DNA of 64,000 nt from positions 1 to 64,000 of the forward strand of contig NZ_JAYFFI010000006.1 in the NCBI RefSeq assembly GCF_036289405.1. The letters are read 5' to 3'. The translations under genes and the position numbers were made by a program. This document shows positions 49,991 through 58,471 of the stretch, piece after piece. The DNA comes from Pseudoramibacter faecis (GTDB lineage Bacteria > Bacillota > Clostridia > Eubacteriales > Eubacteriaceae). The notes beneath the pieces were generated by a model that saw nothing but the letters and a program-made list of their open reading frames with translations, did no database searches and was not told the origin of the DNA. Position 1 is the first letter of the stretch. Every line of letters starts with the position of its first letter.

Positions 49991-50350
49991 AACGGCGATG
50001 GCAACGGCGATATGGCGGCAAAAAGGCTTTATTTGCAACGCTTGGCCATCCTCATGCCGGAAGCCTTGATGCCTTCCGACACATCGTCACTGTCGATACG
50101 GCCATGAAGCTCGGCTGCAACCATTCGGCTTGAGCTCGGCGCCCCCAAGGACAACGCGCGCGTCCTCCTCCGCAAGATGATCAGAACGGCAAGCTCGGCG
50201 GCAAGACAGACGAGGGCTTCTTTAACTGCAGCAAATAATTCCGGCAGTTTCAACCGGGATGGAAAAGCAGAGCGCGCCTTTGAATCGAACAAAAAAGAGC
50301 AGACGCCTCAAAAGCTCCGCTCATGGAAACCGGGCAACTGATGCTGGCCA
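49991..50350. other. Region without a convincing gene, possibly phage-derived
   Basis: An 87-codon minus-strand frame (50029-50292) has a hydrophobic patch but no family resemblance or ribosome site. Short GGCAACGGCGAT repeats lie near 49988-50010. Given the gp20 remnant next to it and the broken genes beyond, this is probably degraded phage or accessory DNA. Confidence 0.45.
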
Positions 50351-50355
50351 GGATA

Positions 50356-51172
50356 CTATTTTTCTTTTGAAAAACAATCATAAGGCGCTGTGCAGTCAAA
50401 AACAAATCCTTTATCCTTCAAATTCGGAATTGCGTCAATGTGACGGAACGCTTTTTCCGCGTCATCTGTAAACCCGCTGTGAGCGGTAAAAACATACTTC
50501 ACCTGCGACAAATCGATCCGCCTCTTAAGACGCTTAAGCGATTGAATATTCATCGTGCTGTCATCATTAAAGAGAGCGAAAAAGCACCAGCCGCCCTCCT
50601 GATTGAGCGCGATGGCATCACCCGTAAAAAGCATCAAATCGTCGATGAGATAGCAAAGATGTCCCCGCGTGTGCCCGGGTACCAGATAGGCTTGAACTTT
50701 GATATCGCCGATCCGAACGACCGCTTCATCCTCGAGCAGACGATATCCGCGCTTTATTGTCACGGAATTTTTAAAGCCGAAGGGGCCTATTTTCTTACGA
50801 TGATAAGTATTTTTCAGATAATTTTCTTCGATTTTCCCGAGATAGACCCTCGCGCTGCCGAAATGATTTTTTTGTCCGATATCGAGCCCGCCCGCATGGT
50901 CGGGATCGACATGGGTAAGAAACAGCGCTTCCGTTTTTTCGGGGCTTACGCCTATCCCCTCGCACACCGTCGGAAAGCCCTCATGGCTCTGATATCCCGC
51001 ATCGACGGCTATCTGCGTGTCACCCTTGCGTATAAAAAAGAGATTGACGTCATTTTCCCGGACACAGCTTACCGTAATCGGTGAGCGCACCCGTTTCCTC
51101 GGGGTGAAGCGCCCCCTTTCCCCGATACAGCCTCGGAACGATGCGAACCGCAAAATAATCCATGATATTCAT
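50356..51172 (-). pseudogene. MBL-fold metallohydrolase gene with N-terminal frameshift
   Basis: The best start is ATG 51172, with AAGGAG about 10 bases before it, reading MNIMDYFAVRIVPRLYRGKG to about HPEETGALTD. The rest of the protein (ITVSCVRENDVNLFFIRKGDTQIAVDAGY onward, 230 residues) lies in another frame, so one or two bases are lost or gained near 51075-51090. Metal motif THVDPDHAGG has Asp where the second His of HxHxDH usually stands; PGHTRGHLCYL, FTGDAIAL and FTAHSG are normal. Possibly a thiol or lactone hydrolase. Sequencing error cannot be excluded. Confidence 0.7.
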
Positions 51173-51229
51173 ACCGCAACCACTCCTTCCCTATAACGGC
51201 GCGCCAAGCATACACGCAGCGGCCGTCGG

Positions 51230-52766
51230 CTATTCTACGGTTTTTAACGATTCGACCATATCCACCCTTTTAACCTTTCTGAAGACAATCAGGTCGATCA
51301 GCATAGAAAAACAAATAACGCTGCCGACAACCGGCAAAAATGCCCTCCCGTTATTGTCGGCGTCCACTCCATGCTGTCCATAGAAACAACGCCGATAGCG
51401 GAATTCCTCTTTGTACACCTAATTATAGGCGCTGTACAGTAAATCCCAAACACCGAGACCGGCAACCATCAGCACCACGCTTCCGATAATGGCGATGATA
51501 CTCATCGCAGTGCGCACCGGATGTATTTTCATGCTCCGAATTGTCCATATGACGTCAAAGGAATGCTTTGTCCTTTTTTGCTTCTTGCCTATATCCGACT
51601 TCTTCTCCATCACACCGTGTATCGTAAACGACGGATTGTCTTTTACGGCCTTTCTTGTCGTGACGACGACGGCCGCCATGCATATCAGAATCATCAGCAG
51701 AATTAACAAAATACTGTCGGCGCCGGCGCGCTTATCCCAGGTCGGCAGGGTCAAAGTGGATTTTTTAATTGCCATAACCAAATCTGCGACTACGGAATAT
51801 CCCGCCGCCATTCCGATTATGCTTCCGAGTGCGGCCGTGAAATAACCGTGCAGCCCGTAATGCAGGTAAATCTGCCTCGTAGAAGCCCAGAGATTTTAAC
51901 GTCCCGATCTGAACGATCTGCTTGCTGATCAATCGGCTCATCGTCGCATAAATCGACCAAATGGATCAGAATAAAAACGAATGAAAACAGCACGGCCATC
52001 TTTCTTATCTGGGCAATTTCTTCGTCGACCTGATTTACAGACACCTTGTCCTCTTTTATCGTAAGGGAAAAAAGCCCCGCCCATGATAGCCTCAACCTCC
52101 CGTTGGAGCTTTTCTTCGGATACGGCTTTGCCGGATAAGGCTATTCTTATCTGATTATAGGAAACGCCTCCCATTATTTTTTAGCGTATTTTTCGCTCAT
52201 ATAACCGTATCCGTGGCGGACATGGTCCGGAACAGTCTCCGAATAAGCCGTGACAAAATAGATATTTTCGGCATCAAGCACCGTTCCCAATATTTTCACC
52301 CGATGCTCGGCGCCGTCGTATGCTATTGAAATTTCATCTCCCGCTCTCAGCCCGTTTGCCCTTGCATAATCCTCGTCAATCCAGAGACCCTCCGCATCCT
52401 CCTTTAAGCGCTCCCCGCTTCTGATAGGCGGATTGAGCACCTTTTTGGTGCTTTGCTTAAAAGAATGAACGTAAAGATCCGATTGATTGCGATCGATGAC
52501 GGCGTTATATTTAACCAGCATCGCGCCTTCGGCTTCGCGCACATACGGCAGCTTCCTGATTTTGTCCGTGACGCTGTCCTCGATATGCGTGCCGGCGACA
52601 TAGGCATCTGCTGGTTTTGTCTCGTTTTTGTAATCGCGATAGACATGTTCCATGCTTGTCCATACGGCGCTCATGCCGCAGTAAACCGCGATCGACAGAG
52701 CGGCCACGGCAATAAACTGAAGCAGTCTGAAGAAATCCCGCCTGAATTTTTATTTAGATATCTCAT
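51230..52766 (-). pseudogene. FtsX-type ABC exporter permease, multiply broken
   Basis: Start ATG 52766 (TAATG overlap with the ATPase stop) reads MRYLNK, then a base is missing in an A run near 52752, after which FRRDFFRLLQFIAVAALSIAVY continues in another frame. Further shifts lie near 52174, 52090 and 51900, and a TAG near 51419 interrupts LLYSAYN/VYKEEF. Periplasmic-type domain and four hydrophobic segments typical of FtsX/MacB permeases can be followed, ending VDMVESLKTVE. A section before the end seems deleted. It was the membrane partner of the ATPase at 52766-53466. Confidence 0.8.
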
Positions 52767-53466
52767 TACCACACAACCTCCGCCCCCGGAACCGGATTCG
52801 GCTGATTGGCGACCTCATTGATTTTGCCGTCCCTTAGCCGGACCAATCTGTCCGCGGTCGGCGCTACGGCGGCATTGTGCGTCATCAGGACAACCGCATT
52901 CCCGTATTTTTACGCTAAGGACTGAAGCATGACCAGCACGCTTTTGCCGGTTTCGCTGTCAAGCGCCGCGGTGGGCTCATCGCAGAGAAGTAATTTTGGA
53001 TTTTTGCAAATAGCTCTTGCGATGGATGCCCGCTGAAGCTCGCCGCCCGAAAGCTGCGACGGCAGATTATCCGCACGCGTCAGCAGCCCGACCGCTTCTA
53101 AAGCTTTCTCTGCGCCGATCGCATTCTCGGACAATTTGGAGACCATATCAACATTTTCGTAAGCCGTAAGCGTCGGGATAAGATTGTAAAACTGAAAGAC
53201 AAAGCCGATATCCCGTCTTCTGTACAGCGTTCTTTCCTTTTCGGTCAGGCTCGATACGATTTTCTCGCCCACATCAATTTCCCTGCTTGTTATTTAATCC
53301 ATTCCGCCCAAAAGGTTCAGAAAGGTCGATTTACCGGAGCCAGAGGGGCCTAAAATCACCGTGAACTGACCCTGCTCAATGTCCATGTCAACACAGTCAA
53401 GCGCCTTTATTATGTGATTTCCCGTGCGGTATTTCCTCGTTACCTTTCTAAAACGAATAAAGCTCA
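52766..53466 (-). pseudogene. ABC exporter ATP-binding protein with two in-frame stops
   Basis: From ATG 53466 the reading frame gives Walker A GPSGSGKST, Q-loop GFVFQFYNLIPT, signature LSGGELQRASIARAI, Walker B LLLCDEPTAALD and MTHNAAV, all in one frame. TAA codons interrupt it at 53294-53296 (after LGGMD) and 52910-52912 (after QSLA). It belongs to the MacB/LolD-like group that drives export or lipoprotein and antimicrobial-peptide transport with FtsX permeases. Two nonsense codons without frameshift point to recent inactivation. Confidence 0.85.
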
Positions 53467-53530
53467 TATCTCGATCCTTTCTCCGTCTGTATTTAATCCG
53501 GCGCTCTTATGCGACAATCAACGGAATAAA

Positions 53531-53609
53531 AACGAACTATTGCTCATGTTTATTGTCTATTGTTGCACGCCGACGACGATTTGTCGATAGAATATGAGCT
53601 ATTGCTCGC
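53531..53609. promoter_or_regulatory. Two copies of an operator-like motif between ABC and tetR genes
   Basis: GAACTATTGCTCATG (53532-53546) and GAGCTATTGCTCGCAT (53594-53609) share the core GARCTATTGCTC, a partial palindrome (GAGC-TATT-GCTC), spaced 62 bases apart in the divergent promoter region. This is what a TetR binding pair would look like. The rest of 53467-53723 is AT-rich intergenic DNA. Confidence 0.5.
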
Positions 53610-53723
53610 ATTATATCGACCGCCGTATTTTTATATGGCATAATCAGACTGATATTTGACAATTTGTGATAAAATCAAAGAAATTGTTGCTACTGTCTGC
53701 GTAAAATAACAGAGGTTTAATAA

Positions 53724-54348
53724 ATGCACTCAGAAAAAACCCGCATACCAAAACAAAAAAGAAGCATCGCAAGAAAAAGGCTCATAAAAAAAACAGCTCT
53801 GAGGCTGTTCTCGGAAAAGGGCTATTCAAATGTAAGCACTAACGAAATCGCAAAAGCGGCCAACGTTTCTATCGGCTCATTATACAGCTATTTCCCCAAT
53901 TAAGAAAGAAATCTACGACGAGCTGGTCGATGATTTATATTCGGATGTTTTAGAAAAAATTATCCCGGAGGATATTTCCCGGCTCTCTCCGCTTGCGCTG
54001 ATAAAAAAATATATTTTTTCCGTCATGGAAAGCCACAAATATTTAACTCCGTTTCAAAAGGAAGTTACGTCTTTATCGTATCAAAGCGATGATTTTCGCC
54101 GGTTGGAAAATCCATACCGTACATTTGCAATAAATAAAATATTGTCTTTGCTCGAGTTTTATAAGTCAAGTCTCAAGATAAAGGATCTTTCTACCGCCGC
54201 GTTCATGATTCATACGAGCATTGAAGCCATTGTTCACGAGCTTTCGTTCTTCCCCGGCGAAGCGCATGATGAGGAAAAGGTCATAAGCGAATTTGCCGAA
54301 ATGCTGTATAACTATTTATTCAAGGCCCCCGCTCCCCGAGATGATTAA
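53724..54348 (+). pseudogene. TetR-family regulator gene with frameshift
   Basis: ATG 53724 starts a Lys/Arg-rich segment and a complete TetR helix-turn-helix (TALRLFSEKGYSNVSTNEIAKAANVSIGSLYSYFPN). A TAA at 53901-53903 ends the frame, but the ligand-binding domain (KKEIYDELVDDLYSDVLEKI ... LYNYLFKAPAPRDD) resumes at once in another frame, so an indel lies near 53898-53903. It is divergent from the broken exporter genes it presumably controlled. Its end overlaps the end of the gp20-like phage gene by 29 bases. Confidence 0.8.
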
Positions 54349-54820
54349 GATAAAATACTTCGTCCGCCGCAAAAAGGAACTTGGTTTCTTCCCCGGCTTT
54401 CAAATCCGCAAAGGCTTTTTCGATATCCGCGTCCTGGTTTTTCGATGCTTTCAGGGCATCCATATCCATAAACGGCGAAACCGCCTTGATCGCCCGCGCG
54501 CCGGCCTTTTTGGCTGCGGCTTCAAACTTACTGTTGAACGCGTAATCATCCTGAATCTTCTGCTTGTCGGCTTCGGCTTGTTCGTACTTGGCTTTGTAAT
54601 CTGCCACCTGTTCTTTGATCTCGTCATAGTCCTTAAAGCCGTCGATGGTGGCGTTGGCCGTCTTAAGCTGCTCCTGGGTCTGCTTGAGTTCTTCCTTGGT
54701 GGTCGTCAGCTCTTCTGTTGCCGCCTCTTTTGCCGCGTTAATATCCTTGCCGTTTTCGGCCATGATCTTGTCGATCACGTCCTTTTCCAAACCGAGACCT
54801 GTCAAAAATTCTGTTTTCAT
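54320..54820 (-). CDS. Phage gp20-type minor structural/scaffold protein, 3' end truncated
   Basis: 166 residues from ATG 54820 after AGGAGA. The opening MKTEFLTGLGLEKDVIDKIMAENGKDI and a long Glu/Lys/Gln-rich coiled coil identify phage GP20 family proteins that scaffold capsid assembly. The final residues (FYLNHLGERGP) lie in sequence shared with the end of the tetR pseudogene and do not look like the normal C-terminus. No major capsid gene follows. I conclude that the exporter cassette interrupted the phage gene order here. Confidence 0.75.
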   Translation of the reverse strand: MKTEFLTGLGLEKDVIDKIMAENGKDINAAKEAATEELTTTKEELKQTQEQLKTANATIDGFKDYDEIKEQVADYKAKYEQAEADKQKIQDDYAFNSKFEAAAKKAGARAIKAVSPFMDMDALKASKNQDADIEKAFADLKAGEETKFLFAADEVFYLNHLGERGP

Positions 54821-54912
54821 CTGCGTTCTCCTTTCGCATATAGGTGTTATTAGGGCCTTTACCAATGCCCGCGACGGAACTGTTTTAGGACTGATTCCGC
54901 TGTCCAGGCAAT

Positions 54913-54979
54913 AAAAAAACGCCCGTCGGCGTTTGATTATTCAAAATCTGAGTACTAAAAAAGCACCCGAAGGTGCTTT
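54913..54979 (-). terminator. Two successive terminators within the prophage remnant
   Basis: Minus-strand AAAGCACC-TTCG-GGTGCTTTTTT (54979-54957) ends the gene at 54992-55255. A second hairpin AACGCC-GAC-GGGCGTT with TTTTT lies at 54934-54913. Confidence 0.75.
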
Positions 54980-54991
54980 AGAATTTACACT

Positions 54992-55255
54992 TTACGAAAT
55001 CCGTCTCTTATCTTGGACATCAAATTTAAAATTATCAATATCGAAATCTAAACCATACGCTTTAATATCTTCTCCGCGCACGGTAAGCTCATTCTTAATA
55101 ACATCCAGCATTTCAGTATATGCCAACCGTTTGCCTTGATAGAACAGATTCTGAGGCTCTTTTTCAACCGCACTTTTAGCATCCACTGCGTAATCAAGGA
55201 TTCGTGAAACAATGTAGGCAATACCATCTTTTGTCAATAGATTGTTGTCCTTCAT
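54992..55255 (-). CDS. Small phage-associated protein, unknown function
   Basis: 87 residues. Start ATG overlaps the minor capsid stop (ATGA) and has GGAGG upstream. The sequence is helical and mixed-charge (GIAYIVSRILDYAVDAKSAVEKEPQ ...), without a recognised domain. Position between minor capsid and scaffold genes suggests a phage morphogenesis or regulatory accessory protein. Confidence 0.6.
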   Translation of the reverse strand: MKDNNLLTKDGIAYIVSRILDYAVDAKSAVEKEPQNLFYQGKRLAYTEMLDVIKNELTVRGEDIKAYGLDFDIDNFKFDVQDKRRIS

Positions 55256-56602
55256 TCTTTTTTCCTCCTCTTGAGCTCTACTCTGCGATCAGAACCCCCT
55301 TTTTCAAAGGCCCTAATCTCTTTTCTCCAATGCTCTAATCTTCCTTGCCGCACAATCTCAGGGACTTGGTCCCAATCTTCATAAATGGCTGCAGGATTTT
55401 GAATTTTCTTTTCATGCTTTGCGATCTCCTCTTCCAAGGATTTTATTCCCTTTTTGAGGTTTTTATCTGTTTGTTTACTGAGGCCTTTTTCCTCGGCAAA
55501 TAACTGAAGATTCATTTGGATTGGCCCCGCTTCTCTTGTTACTATTATAGCACTTTTTCCCGGTTTTGCAACGCGTTTCGCGTACATGTTCACGTCGAGC
55601 CCATCCTGATAAATCCGAGCGCGCTGCATCGGCAGCTCCATGGCCTTACTGAAGTTCTTATACTGGCCATAAGTCACCTGGTATTTGATCTTCTTGTTTA
55701 AGATCGTATCCGGATCGGCGCCGCCCTTTTCCAGCAGATGCACGTCTCGGCGGTATTTGCGCAGTGTCGTCTCCAGCTTGCGCTGGTGCTGCAAGGCCTC
55801 ATACTTGTTATAAGACTTGCCATCGTACTCCCGCGGTCTGGCATCTTCCTCGCGGATACGGTCCAGATCGTCGTCACTGTATCGCCGGACCGATATGCCG
55901 GGGATGAACGGATCATAACTGTGATAACAGTTAATCCCCAAAAGCCCGGCAGCCGTATCCAGCCCGCAAACGCTGTACAGCTCTGCTCGGCTGTACACCC
56001 GTCCCTGCCACTCAGCATGGGACGGACGGGCCCCGCCATGAGCGGAAACCTCGAAATAATCGGTGCCCAGCTCAGCGGCGACCTGCTCAGCGTTATAGCG
56101 CTGCACCTGGCTGTATCCGGTCATCAGGGCCCGCCGAACGGCCACTTCGATGCGGTTGCTGTGCCCCGTGGCATAATCCACGGACCGTAGCCCGCTTTTG
56201 GTCATCGTGTTAATGGTCCGCTCCAGCACCGTGTTATAGCTAAACGCCCCGCTGACAATGTCCATCATCGCGTCATCAAGGGTTTGGGTATAAAATTCCT
56301 GCAAGCGTTGCACGTTGACTTTGCCCAGCGGCCCCTTGGTCGCAAAGCCCAAAGACTGAGTAATGCTTTGGAAGGTGCCATGCGTTTGCCGGGTCACCGC
56401 TTGGATCAGGCTTTGCAGCTCGGCGTTTTCCGCAAAGGGTGTTTGCTTTAATCCGCTGAGTTGATAGGCTCTGGCATGCTGATTGTACTCCGCATAAACC
56501 TCATCGCTGAGGATGCGATTGGCCTCTTTCTGGCCAACTCCCAGTGCTTCGGCAATCCACTTCTTGAGATTGCGCTCGCTGATCCCCAGCTGTGCCAGTC
56601 GG
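55252..56602 (-). pseudogene. Phage minor capsid protein, 5' end replaced by the CRISPR array
   Basis: The frame is open from the array border (RLAQLGISERNLKKWIAEAL ...) to the TGA at 55252, about 449 residues, with no convincing start. The body matches the phage minor capsid (min_cap2/SPP1 gp7-like) family: ANRILSDEVYAEYN, AVRRALMTGYSQVQRYNAEQVA, VSAHGGARPSHAEWQGRVYS, LLGINCYHSYDPFIPG. The C-terminal 80 residues are a Lys/Glu-rich coiled coil. The first codons and the preceding portal gene are missing, cut exactly at the last CRISPR repeat. Confidence 0.75.
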
Positions 56603-57545
56603 GGATCACCCCCGCGTATGCGGGAAAGACTTTAACAACGCAGCGGGGGACGTCGTTGCCCGAGGATCACCCCCGCGTATGCGGGAAAGACACCTTAAAA
56701 GGGCTCTTTTCTGGGGAAAATGCGGGATCACCCCCGCGTATGCGGGAAAGACAATGACCGGCGCTACCGGAAAAGAAGCCGCAAAGGATCACCCCCGCGT
56801 ATGCGGGAAAGACGGATCAAAGACCTAAAGGCAGAAAGCACCGCCAGGATCACCCCCGCGTATGCGGGAAAGACGTAGCTTATAGCGGCGGAAAGGACAG
56901 CGACGTAGGATCACCCCCGCGTATGCGGGAAAGACATCATAGTTTCTCTTCACGCTTTCGTGCTATAAGGATCACCCCCGCGTATGCGGAAAAGACACAG
57001 GAGGAAACGATGAAGAAACATAAACAATAGGATCACCCCCGCGTATGCGGGAAAGACTGAGGTGGGCGATACTTCGTGAATACTTTTTTAGGATCACCCC
57101 CGCGTATGCGGGAAAGACTTCACCCCGCGGCGGGAAAGGACGGCCGCGTCGGGATCACCCCCGCGTATGCGGGAAAGACGAATCGCCATCGCGATTGCGA
57201 TATTAGGCTTTGGGATCACCCCCGCGTATGCGGGAAAGACTCATCCTCCCGAACGCTTGCGAAACAAAGCTTAGGATCACCCCCGCGTATGCGGGAAAGA
57301 CTATGGGGATGAAGCTCGGCGTGACAAAAGAATAGGATCACCCCCGCGTATGCGGGAAAGACTTTATGAGGCGGCAAATTACTTGAAAGGACCTGGGATC
57401 ACCCCCGCGTATGCGGGAAAGACTTTTTTGTACCATCTTCAATTGCGATGATTTTAGGATCACCCCCGCGTATGCGGGAAAGACGTATATGCAACAATTA
57501 GAAAAGGCCGGCGGTCAGGATCACCCCCGCGTATGCGGGAAAGAC
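56603..57545 (-). CRISPR. Type I-E CRISPR array, 16 repeats and 15 spacers
   Basis: The 28-base repeat begins GTCTTTCCCGCATACG and ends CGGGGGTGATCC on the minus strand, as in other type I-E arrays, with CCCGC...GCGGG as the hairpin stem. Repeats start (plus-strand) at 56603, 56664, 56725, 56786, 56847, 56908, 56969, 57030, 57091, 57152, 57213, 57274, 57335, 57396, 57457 and 57518, an exact 61-base period with 33-base spacers throughout. Only the repeat at 56969 differs, by one G-to-A change in the stem. The leader end is on the right, next to cas2; the oldest end abuts the phage gene. No spacer was seen to match elsewhere in this window. Confidence 0.98.
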
Positions 57546-57586
57546 AGTAATAGATCCCCCATTTTAAGCCATTCCTCTAATCCCCC
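57546..57586 (-). promoter_or_regulatory. Very short CRISPR leader
   Basis: Only 41 bases separate the first repeat from the cas2 stop codon. They include GGGGGATTAGAGGAATGG and a TAAAAT that could be a -10 box, with no clear -35. Leader functions such as integration signals and array promoter must therefore fit in this space or extend into the cas2 coding end. Confidence 0.6.
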
Positions 57587-58471
57587 TCAGCGAAATTTCT
57601 TCACTTTTGTCGAAAGCGCATAGATCAGTTTCGCATCCGCCAGCGCACGGTGCGGCACCTCTTCATTGATCCCGTAAGATTGCAGTGACGTCTCGAACTT
57701 ATAATTCCCCTGAAACATTTTTTCTTTTTTAACGACTCCCATTAGATCATACACCTTATGATGTAGCGGGTCCATATCCATTCGGCGCAAAGTTTGATTG
57801 ATAAATTGAACATCAAAATCGACATGGTACCCGACGAGATCATCGCTGCCGATAAAAGCCAGAAACGCTTTGATCGCTTCGGCTTCTGTCCGGCCGCCAT
57901 CAGCCAGCATCGCATCCGTGATGCCGGTGAGCTCGGTGATTTTTTTCGGCAGCGCCCGGGGATGCACGATCAACTGTTCGAAGGTCGACACGGTTTGCCC
58001 GTCGACCTTCACGGCGCCGATCTCGATGATTCGGTTCTTTGCCGCGTCGAGGCCATCCGTTTCCAGATCGATCACCACATAGGGCTTAGGGGCCGCGCGC
58101 TGCTTTTCTCCCGGCGCCAATCGACGCGCCCGACGCATCTTGGATGCCCGGCTGAAACCTGGCCGAAGGGTATCGGGTTTCCCCGCACGTTCGGGCGTCG
58201 GCATCATCACCAGCGGGATCCCGTCGCAGTCGATCACCTCCCGGGCGCCACCGCTCGTTTGAAAAGCATAGCCGATTTCGTTGCGCGCCGGATAGGCCAG
58301 CGTCGCTTCGCCGACGCCGGCTGCCTCCTGCACGCGCTGCCAGAGCAATTCCCGAATTCTGACATTGAAATTGCCTACGAACACACCGGTCGCGATCTCC
58401 TGCATCCACTTGGAGAGATCGCCCCGAAGGGAGATCGGCACGTTTTTCACGGTGATGATGGTCAGGGGCAT
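57587..58471 (-). CDS. cas2: Cas2 fused to a DEDDh exonuclease domain (type I-E)
   Basis: 294 residues, three times the length of Cas2e. Residues 1-95 are Cas2 of the CasE type (MPLTIITVKNVPISLRGDLSKWM, ATGVFVGNFNVRIRELLW). A basic linker of about 35 residues follows. Residues 130-290 are a DnaQ-like exonuclease: VIDLETDG (Asp135, Glu137), the HVDFD motif (Asp220) and HRALAD (His274, Asp279), all DEDDh residues intact. Such fusions occur in some type I-E systems, where the exonuclease trims prespacer 3' overhangs for Cas1-Cas2 integration. Overlaps cas1 by 10 bases. Confidence 0.95.
   Translation of the reverse strand: MPLTIITVKNVPISLRGDLSKWMQEIATGVFVGNFNVRIRELLWQRVQEAAGVGEATLAYPARNEIGYAFQTSGGAREVIDCDGIPLVMMPTPERAGKPDTLRPGFSRASKMRRARRLAPGEKQRAAPKPYVVIDLETDGLDAAKNRIIEIGAVKVDGQTVSTFEQLIVHPRALPKKITELTGITDAMLADGGRTEAEAIKAFLAFIGSDDLVGYHVDFDVQFINQTLRRMDMDPLHHKVYDLMGVVKKEKMFQGNYKFETSLQSYGINEEVPHRALADAKLIYALSTKVKKFR

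Noticed and set aside
50440..51084. 214-codon plus-strand frame opposite the MBL-fold gene
   Set aside because: It mirrors conserved MBL motifs on the other strand and lacks a start signal; it is a shadow frame.
56461..57623. Plus-strand reading frames across the CRISPR array
   Set aside because: They consist of translated repeats (ITPAYAGKT, DHPRVCGKD) and are a frequent false protein call in type I-E arrays.
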